A stretch of 64,000 nt of DNA from Candidatus Falkowbacteria bacterium. GTDB taxonomy: Bacteria > Patescibacteriota > Patescibacteriia > Patescibacteriales > Patescibacteriaceae. Shown here in pieces: positions 42,017 to 52,171 of this stretch. The notes under the pieces were generated by a model, which had not been told where the DNA came from, ran no database searches, and saw only the letters and a program-made list of their open reading frames with translations. The position numbers and the translations under genes are program-made. The stretch spans positions 372,001 to 436,000 of the forward strand of contig CP065010.1 in NCBI GenBank assembly GCA_016699775.1. The letters are read 5' to 3'. The stretch's first letter is position 1; each line of letters starts with the position of its first letter.

Positions 42017-44644
42017 TTACTTCACCTTCATCAATATTTCATTCTTTAAATCAAGCGTAATAGAAACCTTGTCACCAGTCTTAATTTTTCCAGCCACAAT
42101 CTCAGAAGCTAACTCATTAAGAATAATTGTTTGAATGACTCGTTTCAAAGGACGGGCACCAAACGTTTTATCAAAACTTTTCTCTGCCAAAAGATGTTTA
42201 ACCTCTTTACCAATCTTGAGTCTAATATCTTTATTACGCAAGCGCTCTTCAACTTTTGCCAATTCAAGATCAATAATTTTAACTAAGTCTTCTTTGCTCA
42301 AGCTCTTAAAGATAACAATTTCATCAATACGATTTAAAAATTCAAGTTTAAAATGCTGACGCAAAATTTTATCTATTTTTTCTTTCATTTCTTCTTGTTG
42401 AATTTTGTTGGCACTGGTTTCATCTGAGCTATCGGAAAATCCAATTGAATATTCACGAATAACTTCGTTACCTAAGTTTGAAGTCATTATGACGATGGTA
42501 TTTTTGAAATTAACTGTTCGTCCTTTGGCATCTGTTAGTCGACCATCATCAAGAATTTGTAACAGTATATTAAATACTTCTGGGTGGGCTTTTTCAATTT
42601 CATCAAAGAGAATAACACTATATGGTTTTCGACGTACACGGTCAGTTAATTGACCACCTTCTTCATAGCCAACATAGCCAGGAGGGGAGCCAATCATTTT
42701 AGAAATACTGTGTTTTTCCATATATTCACTCATATCCAAACGAATAAGTGAGTTTTCGTCATTAAACATAAACTCAGCTAAACTTTTAGCTAGTTCGGTT
42801 TTTCCAACACCAGTTGGACCAACAAATAAGAAGGATCCCATTGGTTTTTTTTCTTCACTAATACCAACGCGTGAACGTCTAATTGCATTAGCAACGCTTG
42901 CGATAGCATCATCTTGACCAACAACCCGATTTGATAGTTCTGCTTCGGCTCGTGATAATTTTTTAACTTCTGATTCAAGCATCTTAGAAATTTGGATTCC
43001 AGTCCAGCGGGCGACAACCCGAGCAATATCTTCGGCATCAATCTCTTCTTTTAGAATTTTTTGACCAGAAGTTTCAAGACGAAGTAATTCAGCTTCTTCT
43101 TTTTTAATCTTCTTTTCTAACTCAGGTATTTCTGAATAGCGAATTTGAGCAACTTTTGTTAAGTCATCCCCCCGACGTTGAATTGTATCAGCTTCGGCTT
43201 TTAAATCATCAATTTGTTTTTTATAGGTTCTAATATTTCCAATAATATTTTTCTCATTATGCCAGCGAGTTTCTATTTGACGGGCTTTTTCTTGTAAATC
43301 TGACAATTCTTTATTAATATCTTTTAATTTAGTTTCCGCTTTTCTGTTTTTAGCGCCACCTGCCTTTGTGATTTCTAGTCTACGAATTTCTTTTTTTAAC
43401 ATATCTAACTCTTCTGGAGAAGAATCAATTTCCATGCGCAAAGAAGAGGTTGCTTCATCCATTAAATCAATAGCTTTGTCAGGTAGAAATCGATCGCTGA
43501 TATAACGTGAAGATAATTTTACAGCCGCTACAACAGCCTCGTCTGTTATACGAACACCATGATGTAATTCATATTTATCTTTAATCCCTCTAAGAATACT
43601 GATTGCATCATCTTCGGTTGGTTCACTGACATATACTGGTTGAAAGCGACGTTCTAAGGCAGTGTCTTTTTCAATATACTTTTGGTATTCCTTAATTGTT
43701 GTAGCGCCAATAGCTCTCATTGAACCTCGGGCCAGTGCTGGTTTTAACATATTGGCAGCATCAGCCGAGCCATCAGCTGCGCCCATGCCAACAATGGTAT
43801 GAAGTTCATCAATAAATAAAATTATTCGTCCTTCGTTAGATTCAATTTCTCTGATCAAGGCTTTGAGTCTATCTTCAAATTCACCTCGAAATTTTGCACC
43901 AGCAATTAATGATCCAAGATCAAGAGTAATTAATTCTTTATTCTTTAAACTTTCCGGAACATCTCCGGCAACAATGCGCTGGGCAAGGCCTTCAATAATT
44001 GCTGTTTTTCCAGTACCAGCTTCGCCAATTAAAACAGGGTTGTTTTTTAGACGACGAGATAAAATTTGCATAACTCGCTTAATTTCATCATCACGTCCAA
44101 TCACAGGGTCAATTTTATTTTGTCTGACCAAGTCGGTTAAATTATTTGTGTATTTTTCTAAAACTCGAAAACGAGTTTCAGGCTCCGGGCTATCAATTTT
44201 TTTTCCACCACGGAGTTCTTTTATTGAAGAAACTAATTTATCTTGAGTTAGTCCAGCAGTGTGGAGAAGTCGCTGAGCATCTGATTTGATTTCAAGGACT
44301 GCTAAAAATAAATGTTCAGTGGAAACATATTCATCTTCCATTTTATTTGCTTCTCGTGAGGCTGTTTCAACAATCATGGCCATCTCCGTTGTTCCTTGGA
44401 CCATGCCAACTGTGGCATGTACTTCAACTTTAGGGATTTTTTCAAGTTCAGTTTCAACTTTTTCTCTAAGTCGTTCGGAATTAATTTTAAGGGTATCGAG
44501 GATTGGGCGAACTAAGCCTTCATTTTGCTCTAGGAGAGCCAGTAGCATATGAAGGGCGTTTATATATTGTTGTCCATATTCTTGGGCAACAACTTGAGCA
44601 TTGATAATTGCTTCTTGAGCTTTGTTTGTAAATTTATCTAACAT
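42017..44644 (-). CDS. clpB: ATP-dependent disaggregase ClpB
   Basis: An 875-residue Hsp100 ATPase: N-domain (1-150), first AAA+ domain with GEAGTGKTA, a long coiled-coil middle domain (about 405-530) that distinguishes ClpB from ClpC, second AAA+ domain with GPTGVGKTE, and a C-terminal D2-small domain. The middle domain and lack of a ClpP loop point to ClpB. It rescues aggregated proteins with DnaK. A CIRCE operator and consensus promoter lie upstream, so the HrcA repressor should control it; hrcA itself is not in the window. Confidence 0.94.
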   Translation of the reverse strand: MLDKFTNKAQEAIINAQVVAQEYGQQYINALHMLLALLEQNEGLVRPILDTLKINSERLREKVETELEKIPKVEVHATVGMVQGTTEMAMIVETASREANKMEDEYVSTEHLFLAVLEIKSDAQRLLHTAGLTQDKLVSSIKELRGGKKIDSPEPETRFRVLEKYTNNLTDLVRQNKIDPVIGRDDEIKRVMQILSRRLKNNPVLIGEAGTGKTAIIEGLAQRIVAGDVPESLKNKELITLDLGSLIAGAKFRGEFEDRLKALIREIESNEGRIILFIDELHTIVGMGAADGSADAANMLKPALARGSMRAIGATTIKEYQKYIEKDTALERRFQPVYVSEPTEDDAISILRGIKDKYELHHGVRITDEAVVAAVKLSSRYISDRFLPDKAIDLMDEATSSLRMEIDSSPEELDMLKKEIRRLEITKAGGAKNRKAETKLKDINKELSDLQEKARQIETRWHNEKNIIGNIRTYKKQIDDLKAEADTIQRRGDDLTKVAQIRYSEIPELEKKIKKEEAELLRLETSGQKILKEEIDAEDIARVVARWTGIQISKMLESEVKKLSRAEAELSNRVVGQDDAIASVANAIRRSRVGISEEKKPMGSFLFVGPTGVGKTELAKSLAEFMFNDENSLIRLDMSEYMEKHSISKMIGSPPGYVGYEEGGQLTDRVRRKPYSVILFDEIEKAHPEVFNILLQILDDGRLTDAKGRTVNFKNTIVIMTSNLGNEVIREYSIGFSDSSDETSANKIQQEEMKEKIDKILRQHFKLEFLNRIDEIVIFKSLSKEDLVKIIDLELAKVEERLRNKDIRLKIGKEVKHLLAEKSFDKTFGARPLKRVIQTIILNELASEIVAGKIKTGDKVSITLDLKNEILMKVK

Positions 44645-44730
44645 ATAAGATTAGTTAAAAGTTGGATGTTAAATGTTATAAAGTAATTTAGTAGTTATTG
44701 GCCAAAAATATTATAATTATTGACCACCTA

Positions 44731-44757
44731 TTAGCACTCATTGACTGAGACTGCTAA
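44731..44757. promoter_or_regulatory. CIRCE operator (HrcA-binding site)
   Basis: TTAGCACTC, 9 bases, GACTGCTAA. The consensus is TTAGCACTC-N9-GAGTGCTAA, so there is one mismatch in the right arm. It lies between the clpB minus-10 and its start, where bound HrcA would block transcription until heat shock. Confidence 0.93.
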
Positions 44758-44761
44758 TTGA

Positions 44762-44790
44762 ACTATAATATAGTATATATATAGTGTCAA
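44762..44790 (-). promoter_or_regulatory. clpB promoter
   Basis: Minus strand TTGACA (44790-44785), 17-base spacer and TATAGT (44767-44762). The CIRCE site begins about 5 bases downstream of the minus-10. Confidence 0.85.
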
Positions 44791-44815
44791 GCGTTGCGAA
44801 GTGATTATACCTAGC

Positions 44816-44832
44816 ATATACTAATAGTATAT
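44816..44832. promoter_or_regulatory. 17-bp palindrome upstream of the GT26-Nudix gene
   Basis: ATATACTA-A-TAGTATAT is a perfect palindrome with one central base. It is close in wording to the palindrome at 9472-9489. It lies between the clpB promoter and the start at 44865. Confidence 0.45.
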
Positions 44833-44864
44833 AGGCAAACACGTATGTTTGTCTTATCTTTCAT

Positions 44865-46043
44865 ATGGTCAGAAACCGACTTTCAATTTTAGGTGTGCCA
44901 GTAGATATTATTTCAAGAACCCAGCTAAAGCAACGGTTACTTGATATATTGTCATATCGACATGGGCAACAAATTATAACACCAAACCCAGAGTTCTTAT
45001 TAGAAGCTCAGCGTAATAGTGAATTTTTATCTGTTTTACGTAGCGCTTCTTTAGCTGTTCCTGATGGTATTGGATTAAAATTTGCCGGATGGCTCAAAGG
45101 TGTTAATTTACATCGTTTTACAGGTGCTAGTATTGTTACTGGTTTACTTGGGTATGCAGAAACAAAAAATTTACGTATTGCTATTTTAAATTGGAGCCAG
45201 GGACTTTCCAGTAATGATGATATTAAAGAGGCACTTCACAAAAAATATCCAAGACTATTATTTATAGTTGATTCTTTGGAAAAGGATCACATTAATTATA
45301 ATACAGGGTTAATTAAAAATTTTCGTCCCGATATATTGTTTGTCGGTTTAGGAGCACCGGAGCAAGATATTTTTATAGCTCGTCGAATGCGAGAGCTTCG
45401 AACGGTTCGGTTAGCTATGGGTGTTGGTGGTAGCTTTGATTATATTACAAAAAAAATGCCACGAGCGCCTCGCTTGTTTCAAGTCTTGGGCTTTGAATGG
45501 CTTTGGCGCTTGATATTAAAACCAAGTACTCGTTGGCGCCGAATTTGGAGGGCTGTAGTTGCCTTTCCGTTATTAGTAATTCGCTGGGAATTACGCCGTT
45601 TTCGTTTTCGTCCAAACGTGGTAGCATTTATTGTTAACCAATTTGGGGAAGTTTTAATTCTTAATGCGCGTGGAAAAGGGGATTATTGGGGACTACCACA
45701 AGGTGGCACTGAACGAGGAGAGAGTATTGAAACAGCTGTTTCTCGTGAGGTTGCTGAAGAGACAAGCTTAACTGATATTTCAGTTAAGGCCATATACAAA
45801 GATATTTATAAGTATTCATGGAGCAAACCCTATACCCATAGTGGTTACAAAGGCCAACGACAAACATTATGTATTATTTCCTATAATGGGCCAACCAGAG
45901 CTGTTCGTACTAATCCATATGAGCATAAAGCTTATCGCTGGGTAAAGGTAAGTGAGTTATTGCGACAGAGCAGTCGTGTGCACAAAAAACAGTATGAACT
46001 CTTTTTAAAAAAATATTATGAGTTTAATGGAAATAATTCCTAG
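44865..46043 (+). CDS. WecG/TagA-type glycosyltransferase fused to a Nudix hydrolase
   Basis: A 392-residue two-domain protein. The first part (about 5-235) is a GT26 enzyme: ITPNPEFLLEAQRN, VPDGIGLKFAG, FVGLGAPEQDIFIARRM and GVGGSFDYITKKMPRAPRLF, as in enzymes that add ManNAc(A) or similar sugars to lipid-linked GlcNAc. The second part (about 250-385) is Nudix: the box starts at Gly280 (GGTERGES...REVAEETS), preceded by WGLPQGG, as in RppH-like enzymes, with Ser instead of Gly near the box end. The fusion may couple sugar transfer to clean-up of a nucleotide product. murG follows after 3 bases. Confidence 0.88.
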   Translation: MVRNRLSILGVPVDIISRTQLKQRLLDILSYRHGQQIITPNPEFLLEAQRNSEFLSVLRSASLAVPDGIGLKFAGWLKGVNLHRFTGASIVTGLLGYAETKNLRIAILNWSQGLSSNDDIKEALHKKYPRLLFIVDSLEKDHINYNTGLIKNFRPDILFVGLGAPEQDIFIARRMRELRTVRLAMGVGGSFDYITKKMPRAPRLFQVLGFEWLWRLILKPSTRWRRIWRAVVAFPLLVIRWELRRFRFRPNVVAFIVNQFGEVLILNARGKGDYWGLPQGGTERGESIETAVSREVAEETSLTDISVKAIYKDIYKYSWSKPYTHSGYKGQRQTLCIISYNGPTRAVRTNPYEHKAYRWVKVSELLRQSSRVHKKQYELFLKKYYEFNGNNS

Positions 46044-46046
46044 AAT

Positions 46047-47105
46047 ATGAAGTCAAAAAAAATTATTTTAACCGGAGGCGGAACGGGTGGATCGGTAACG
46101 CCTTTATTAGCACTTGTACCTTATTTTCAGACGGAAGGTTGGGAAGTGATATGGATTGGTACTCGTACGGGAGTTGAAAAAAAAATTGTCAGTGATGCAA
46201 AATTACCTTTTTATGCGATAGCTTCTGGAAAGTTTCGTCGTTATTTTTCCATAAAAAACTTTACAGATCCAATTCTTATAATAATTGGTTTTTTTCAATC
46301 TTTATTTTTATTATTAAAATTACGTGCTGATGTAGTAATGAGTGCTGGTGGCTTTGTCTCTGTTCCCGTTGTTTGGGCAGCCTGGTGTTTACGAATTCCA
46401 ATTACAATTCATCAACAAGATATTAGACCAGGATTGGCTAATCGATTAATGTCAGTTTGTGCATCAGTTATCACAGTAACTTTTGAAAAAAGCTTACAAG
46501 ATTATAAACAAAAAGCAGTCTGGGTCGGAAACCCTGTTCGCCCAGAATTTATTAAAGCTTTGGAGAGTGGATTAAGAAAACAAACAGCTTTGCCATGGCT
46601 ATTAATTCTTGGTGGAGGAACAGGATCAGAGGCTCTTAATGAATTGGTTTTAGCTAGTTTACCGACACTAACAAAACAATTTTATGTTATTCATATAACT
46701 GGTAACAAGATTTCCGAAAAAGATTTTTCAAGTATATATAACTATGAACCCCATTCTTTTTTACCAGCCGAGAAGATAGCAGAAACAATGAGACAATCAA
46801 CATTAGTTATTACCCGAGCTGGGTTAGGTACTTTAACCGAATTATCATTTTTGTCTAAGCCAACAATTATTATGCCACTACCTCACTCACATCAGGTTGA
46901 TAATGCAGCATATTTTCAAAAAAATGAGGCAGCTATTGTTTTATCCCAAACTGATTGTAGTGTTGAAAAATTTATTCAAACAATCATTTCTATGACAGAA
47001 GATGCTGCGCTTTTGGAGAAATTATCTCTATCAATTAATAGATTAATAAAACCCGAAGCCGAAAAACAAATTTTTACTATTGTCCATGATTTAATTAGAC
47101 GTTAG
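46047..47105 (+). CDS. murG: UDP-GlcNAc:undecaprenyl-PP-MurNAc-pentapeptide GlcNAc transferase
   Basis: A 352-residue GT-B enzyme. The N-terminus has the lipid II loop motif ILTGGGTGGSVTPLLAL (7-23, usually GGTGGHxxPA; the His is Ser here), then VMSAGGFVSVPV (about 92-103) and HQQDIRPGLANRL. The C-terminal donor domain has RAGLGTLTELSFLSKPTIIM. It makes lipid II at the inner membrane face. murC follows after one base. Confidence 0.94.
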   Translation: MKSKKIILTGGGTGGSVTPLLALVPYFQTEGWEVIWIGTRTGVEKKIVSDAKLPFYAIASGKFRRYFSIKNFTDPILIIIGFFQSLFLLLKLRADVVMSAGGFVSVPVVWAAWCLRIPITIHQQDIRPGLANRLMSVCASVITVTFEKSLQDYKQKAVWVGNPVRPEFIKALESGLRKQTALPWLLILGGGTGSEALNELVLASLPTLTKQFYVIHITGNKISEKDFSSIYNYEPHSFLPAEKIAETMRQSTLVITRAGLGTLTELSFLSKPTIIMPLPHSHQVDNAAYFQKNEAAIVLSQTDCSVEKFIQTIISMTEDAALLEKLSLSINRLIKPEAEKQIFTIVHDLIRR

Positions 47106-47106
47106 T

Positions 47107-48519
47107 ATGGATTTTTCTAAAATAAAAACAATTTACATGATTGGGATCAAGGGAGTTGGTATGACCATGCTCGCAGAATTTTTAGCTCAGCAAAAATATA
47201 GTATTTCTGGTAGTGATACGGGTGAAGTGTTTATGACTGATGCTGTCTTAGCTAAAGCCGGTATCACAGTGTATTCTGGATTCTCAGGTGAGCATCTACA
47301 ATCAAAACCTGATCTTGTTATTTATTCAACTGCCTATAATGAGCAGACCAATGTCGAAGTTAAAGAGGCTATAGAAAAAAATTATAAGATAGTAACTTTT
47401 GCTCAAGCCTTAGGAGACATCTTTAATACTCATTTTGGTGTGGCTGTTTGTGGTTCTCATGGGAAAACAACTACTACCGCTTGGCTTGGGTTTGTCTTAG
47501 CCAAAGCGGGACTACAACCTAATGTTATGGTTGGAGCACGTGTTCCTCAATTTAATGGTGCGGGATTAACAGGGAATTCTAATATACTTGTTGTGGAGGC
47601 TGATGAATATCAAAATAAATTACAATATTTTAATCCAAAAATGATTTTGTTAAATAATATTGACTATGATCACCCAGATTTTTTTCCATCTAAAGAAAGT
47701 TACGAACAAGTGTTTACTGATTTTATACAAAAGCTACCTAAATCTGGCTGTCTGATTGCAAATAGTGATGATGAAATTGTAAAAAAAATAATTTCACAAA
47801 ACTTAAACTGTAAAGTTATTACCTATGGTTTGAATGATGATGCTGACTACAAAGCTACTTCTATACACTACCAAAATGGTAAACAATATTTTAATGTTTC
47901 TTTAAAAAAATCTGAGGAGGTAGAAGAAGATGAAACAAATGAGTTGGGTATTTTTTCAATATCATTAGTTGGACAACATAATATTTATAATGCTCTAGCA
48001 ATAATAGTCGCATCTCTTGAGCTAGGAGCAGACCTTCTTTTGGTTCGTCGTTATCTTTCTGAGTTTTCGGGTACTGCTCGTCGTTTAGAATTATTAGGTG
48101 AATATAAGGGAGCTACTATTATTGATGACTATGCACATCATCCAACGGAAATACAGGCCACCCTGCAAGCACTTCAACAACGGTATGCTGGTAAAAAAAT
48201 TAGAGTAATTTTTCATCCTCATACTTTTACTCGAACAAAAGCCTTTTTAACTGACTTTGGAAAAAGTTTTTCAGGTGCCAATGAAGTTGTGGTTTTGGGA
48301 ATTTATGGTTCAGCTCGAGAAGTTCAGGGAGGAATAAACAGTCAAGAAGTTGCGGAGGAAATTAAAAAGAACGGTCTTGATAATGTACATAACATTAATT
48401 CACTATCTGAAGTAGAAGCATATTTACGAGAAACTATTTCTGAAGGTGATGTTATTGTTTTAATGGGGGCAGGAGATGTGTTTAGAGTTGGTGAAAACTT
48501 ACTTAAAGAATCTCAATAA
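47107..48519 (+). CDS. murC: UDP-MurNAc:L-alanine ligase
   Basis: A 470-residue Mur ligase. The N-terminal Rossmann domain has GIKGVGMTMLAEFL, the ATP loop GSHGKTTT begins at residue 116, DYDHPDFFPS lies at about 189-198, and IIDDYAHHPTEIQATL in the C-terminal domain is diagnostic of MurC. It adds the first amino acid to UDP-MurNAc. It stands between murG and murB with minimal spacing, so the three genes are one operon. Confidence 0.96.
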   Translation: MDFSKIKTIYMIGIKGVGMTMLAEFLAQQKYSISGSDTGEVFMTDAVLAKAGITVYSGFSGEHLQSKPDLVIYSTAYNEQTNVEVKEAIEKNYKIVTFAQALGDIFNTHFGVAVCGSHGKTTTTAWLGFVLAKAGLQPNVMVGARVPQFNGAGLTGNSNILVVEADEYQNKLQYFNPKMILLNNIDYDHPDFFPSKESYEQVFTDFIQKLPKSGCLIANSDDEIVKKIISQNLNCKVITYGLNDDADYKATSIHYQNGKQYFNVSLKKSEEVEEDETNELGIFSISLVGQHNIYNALAIIVASLELGADLLLVRRYLSEFSGTARRLELLGEYKGATIIDDYAHHPTEIQATLQALQQRYAGKKIRVIFHPHTFTRTKAFLTDFGKSFSGANEVVVLGIYGSAREVQGGINSQEVAEEIKKNGLDNVHNINSLSEVEAYLRETISEGDVIVLMGAGDVFRVGENLLKESQ

Positions 48520-48523
48520 CTTT

Positions 48524-49468
48524 ATGATAATTGAAGAATTAATACAAAAAGACTATCCTTTAGCTCCTTTGAGTACATATAAGATTGGAGGGCCAGCCGA
48601 ATTTTTTATGGCTGTTTCTTCACAGGAAGAGCTTAAAGGAGCGATTGCTTGGGCCAAAGAACACTCACAGCCAATAACTATTTTAGGCGGTGGTAGTAAT
48701 ATTTTAATTCATGACCAGGGGATTAAAGGTTTGGTTATAAAACTAGATAATAATACGATTATAACGAGTGACACAACTATGATAGTCGGTGCTAGTTCTA
48801 ATGTCTGGACAGTTGCAGAAACTGCTTGGGAAAAAAAATTATCTGGAATTGAATGGTCAATTGGAATTCCTGGGTCAATGGGTGGCGCAATTCGTGGTAA
48901 TGCCGGGGCTCATGGTGGATCATTTGATACCGTGGTCTCTGATGTTGTTGCGTTTGATATACAGAAATTAGAATTTTTTAAAGTAAAACCAACGGACTGC
49001 CATTTTGCCTATCGTCACAGTATTTTTAAAGAAAAATCTGATTGGGTTGTTTGGGAAGTGACACTTCAATTATCAGCAGGGGATCCAGAAATTATGAAAC
49101 AGCAGATTCAAGAATATAAAAATTATCGTCTTCAATCTCAACCCAAAGAGCCTAGTGCAGGTTGTGTTTTTAAAAATTTATTAGTAAGTGAGATTGAGAA
49201 AAGTAGTCCCGCAGTTATAGAAATGGCAAGTCAGGAAGGAAGGATTAAAGGAGGAAAAATTGGTGTTGGATATTTGATTCAGAAATTGGGATTAATGGGG
49301 TATAGTGTTGGTGGTGCCAAGATCAGTGAGATTCATGCTAATTTTGTTGTAAATAATAATCAGGCACAAGCCAAAGATGTGGCTGAAATTATGGAATATG
49401 TCAGAGCACAAATTAAAAAGAATTATAATATAGAATTAGAAAATGAAATTCAATATTTAGGATTTTAA
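48524..49468 (+). CDS. murB: UDP-N-acetylenolpyruvoylglucosamine reductase
   Basis: A 314-residue flavoenzyme. STYKIGGPAEFF, ILGGGSNILI (FAD pyrophosphate), GIPGSMGGAIRGNAGAHGG and EPSAGCVFKN are visible, the last carrying the catalytic Ser/Cys position. The start at 48524 is taken 4 bases after the murC stop; an in-frame upstream ATG would run inside murC. It completes UDP-MurNAc for MurC. The form without an extra loop and with a short C-terminus looks like type II MurB. Confidence 0.95.
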   Translation: MIIEELIQKDYPLAPLSTYKIGGPAEFFMAVSSQEELKGAIAWAKEHSQPITILGGGSNILIHDQGIKGLVIKLDNNTIITSDTTMIVGASSNVWTVAETAWEKKLSGIEWSIGIPGSMGGAIRGNAGAHGGSFDTVVSDVVAFDIQKLEFFKVKPTDCHFAYRHSIFKEKSDWVVWEVTLQLSAGDPEIMKQQIQEYKNYRLQSQPKEPSAGCVFKNLLVSEIEKSSPAVIEMASQEGRIKGGKIGVGYLIQKLGLMGYSVGGAKISEIHANFVVNNNQAQAKDVAEIMEYVRAQIKKNYNIELENEIQYLGF

Positions 49469-49479
49469 TTATAGATTAT

Positions 49480-50199
49480 ATGAAACCATTTATTCCTTCA
49501 GACATTATAGATCAGTTAAAAAAAATTAAGAATTGCCAAGCAATTTTACTTATGGGATCTCGAGCGCAAGGAAAGGAAAATAAAAATTCTGATTGGGACT
49601 TTTATATAATTTTAAAAGATGGGTCCAAGTCATGGCGAAAAGCCTGGAAATATAAAAATACCTGGATAGAAATATTTTGTGTTGATAGCAAGACAATGAA
49701 AAATGATTTTGCAAAAGATCTAATTGAAGGCAGGGGACTAATAACGTCTATGCTCGCGACTGGTTTCATAGTTTTAGACTCGCCTCGAAAGACGCTGTTT
49801 AATTTAACCCAAATAGCGAAAAAAAATTGGAACAAGGGTCCTAATAAACTTACACAATCAGAATTGAATTGGATTAACTTTGATATCAGCACCTATCTAC
49901 AGAATATTGAAGATTGTATATCAAAAAATAATCCCGCTCATACAGTATTCAATCAAGCCTATAACGATTTTATCCGATATTATTATCGTTTGAATAATGC
50001 ATGGATTCCAAGGCCAAAAAAGTGTTTATACGATTTAAAGGTTAACCATAAGAAAATGTATCAGTATATAGAAGCTATTAATAAACAGAATAATTGGCAG
50101 AAAAAGGCTCATTTACTTATAAAACTTGGTCAATATATTGGAAAAAAACATAAGCTTTCTCTTAATGGTGAGTTGCCAATTATGCGAGAAAAGCCCTAG
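49480..50199 (+). CDS. Nucleotidyltransferase-fold protein
   Basis: A 239-residue protein with the polymerase-beta-type nucleotidyltransferase signature ILLMGSRAQGKENKNSDWDF (about 22-41): GSRAxG then Asp-Trp-Asp with the metal-binding Asp pair. A helical C-terminal domain (about 115-235) resembles the substrate- or nucleotide-binding helical bundle of such enzymes. It could transfer a nucleotide to a small molecule, RNA or protein, or be the toxin part of a MNT/HEPN-like pair, but no HEPN partner is adjacent. It follows murB by 11 bases. Confidence 0.75.
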   Translation: MKPFIPSDIIDQLKKIKNCQAILLMGSRAQGKENKNSDWDFYIILKDGSKSWRKAWKYKNTWIEIFCVDSKTMKNDFAKDLIEGRGLITSMLATGFIVLDSPRKTLFNLTQIAKKNWNKGPNKLTQSELNWINFDISTYLQNIEDCISKNNPAHTVFNQAYNDFIRYYYRLNNAWIPRPKKCLYDLKVNHKKMYQYIEAINKQNNWQKKAHLLIKLGQYIGKKHKLSLNGELPIMREKP

Positions 50200-50230
50200 T
50201 TTTATTGAAATTTTACTCATTAGGTGTGCC

Positions 50231-50259
50231 TTGCATTTATAGACAAAAAATGCTATAAT
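50231..50259 (+). promoter_or_regulatory. Promoter of the MacAB-like export operon
   Basis: TTGCAT at 50231-50236, 17-base spacer, TATAAT at 50254-50259. The leader of about 85 bases contains the hairpin ATGGC/GCCAT at about 50272-50288. Confidence 0.8.
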
Positions 50260-50350
50260 TTTTTTATACAGATGGCTCTGCGTGCCATTTATTTTGCATT
50301 TCGGAAGGCAATTTTAAACGTAAGTTATTAAATTTTAATATATATTTCTT

Positions 50351-52135
50351 ATGACGAAAAAAAGAAGAAATTGGTTGATTGTAATTGCACTATTAGTTAT
50401 ATTGATTGGTGGTGGTATTTTTGTATCATCTAAAAATAAGTCTAAAATTGAATATACGACAGTAGCAGTTACAAAAGGTAAACTCGTGCAGACTGTTAAT
50501 GAAACAGGAACAATCACTCCGGCTAAAGAAATTGAATTAAACTTTTTAAACTCCGGGCAATTATCACAGATAAACGTTAAGGTTGGTGATCAAGTTATGC
50601 CTGACCAGGCCTTGGGTCAAATAGATTCATCAAATTTAGCTATTAGAGAAAGAGAAGCTTTGGCAAGTCTGAATGTAACTTTGGCAAATGTCGCTCAATC
50701 ACAATCAAATCTTGATTCTGCTCGTCGTGATTATGATAGACAAAAAGCTAGTTTACAAGAAGCCCTTAATCAAGCTGAAAAAAGTCAGCGTGATCTTGAA
50801 GATACGTCAAGTGGAACGATAACAACTTATGAACAAGCTGTAACAACGGCAGAGTCAGGACTTGTCTCAACTAAAGCAACTCTTCAACGTGGAATTAATA
50901 ATAAAGCTGATGCTCTTGGATTAAATATAGAAAATAAACTTGCTGCAGGAACCACGTCATTAGATGCTATTGATCGAATCTTGAATGATTCTGATGCTCG
51001 ACCAACTCTTAGTATTCAGAATTCTTCATATCTTACTTTAGCAACTTCAAGCCATGCCAATGCAGATGGCTTGCTATCTCAAGCAGCGAGTGTTCTTGCA
51101 GCTTATAAAACTAACAAGAATTTTCTAGACAGTTCATACACTTCTACACAGACAGCTTTAAGTAAAGTTTTTGAAGCCTTGTCACATATGTATAATGCTC
51201 TAACGAGTAGTATTTCTTCATCTGCCTTTACTCAAGCTGAACTTGATGCGTATAAAACCAGTATTGATAGCCAAATTTCTATAACTTCTGCTTCTATCTC
51301 ATCTTTGCAAGCAGCTAAGCAAGCTCTTGAGGATGCAAAATTACAATACGAAACAAGTGTGTTGTCGGCTGAACAGAGTATTAGTCAGGCCCGTGCCAGT
51401 TATGATAATGCTTTGCGAACCGCACGAAATTCTGTAGCCACTGCTCGAACAAATCGTGATCAACAATTAGCTTCAGCTCAAGCGCGAGTTGATAGTGCGG
51501 AGGCTAGCCTTTCGGTGATAACAGCTCAGATTGCTCAAGCTCAATCAAGTGTTGATTTAGCGAGAAATCAATTAAACGACACAATCCTAAAATCACCAAT
51601 TAAGGGAATTGTTACAAAAGTTAATTACCAGGTTGGTGAACAGGTTAGTCCACAAAAATCATTTTTATCAGTTCTCACGGAAAATAATTTTCAGCTGGAA
51701 ATTGATATAGCTGAAACTGATATTAATAAAGTTAAACAAAATAACCAAGCTTTAATTACGCTTGATTCATTTGGTGAAGCTAACACCTTTTCTGGAACCG
51801 TCTATTTTATTGAACCGGCAGCCACTATTATTCAAGGTGTGACGTATTATAAAGTAAAGATTAGTTTTGACCCAGGCACACAACCTGTCAAACCTGGCAT
51901 GACAGCAAGTGCAGTTATTACTACAGCTGAATTAGATAATGTTTTAATGATGCCATCACGAGCTATTGTTGAAAAAGATAATCAAAAATTTGTAAGAATT
52001 CTGGAAAATGAAACACCACGCGAAGTTGCTGTTACCATTGGATTAAGTGGTGATGATGGAATGGTAGAAGTTACAAGTGGTGTTAAGGTAGGTGATAATG
52101 TTGTGACCTTTGTTAAAGATCCAAGTAAGAAATAA
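50351..52135 (+). CDS. MacA/HlyD-like adaptor protein
   Basis: A 594-residue periplasmic-adaptor-type protein: membrane anchor (about 6-27), biotinyl-lipoyl half (about 45-95, GQLSQINVKVGDQVMPDQAL), a long Ala/Ser/Gln-rich coiled coil (about 100-400), the second lipoyl half with SPIKGIVTKVNYQVGEQVSP (about 415-434), beta-barrel and membrane-proximal domains (about 435-594). It should bridge the ABC permeases below to the outside. The coiled-coil part is about twice the usual length. Confidence 0.88.
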   Translation: MTKKRRNWLIVIALLVILIGGGIFVSSKNKSKIEYTTVAVTKGKLVQTVNETGTITPAKEIELNFLNSGQLSQINVKVGDQVMPDQALGQIDSSNLAIREREALASLNVTLANVAQSQSNLDSARRDYDRQKASLQEALNQAEKSQRDLEDTSSGTITTYEQAVTTAESGLVSTKATLQRGINNKADALGLNIENKLAAGTTSLDAIDRILNDSDARPTLSIQNSSYLTLATSSHANADGLLSQAASVLAAYKTNKNFLDSSYTSTQTALSKVFEALSHMYNALTSSISSSAFTQAELDAYKTSIDSQISITSASISSLQAAKQALEDAKLQYETSVLSAEQSISQARASYDNALRTARNSVATARTNRDQQLASAQARVDSAEASLSVITAQIAQAQSSVDLARNQLNDTILKSPIKGIVTKVNYQVGEQVSPQKSFLSVLTENNFQLEIDIAETDINKVKQNNQALITLDSFGEANTFSGTVYFIEPAATIIQGVTYYKVKISFDPGTQPVKPGMTASAVITTAELDNVLMMPSRAIVEKDNQKFVRILENETPREVAVTIGLSGDDGMVEVTSGVKVGDNVVTFVKDPSKK

Positions 52136-52171
52136 CTTGTCAAAGAAAATAACCTTGAGATAAATGATTCT

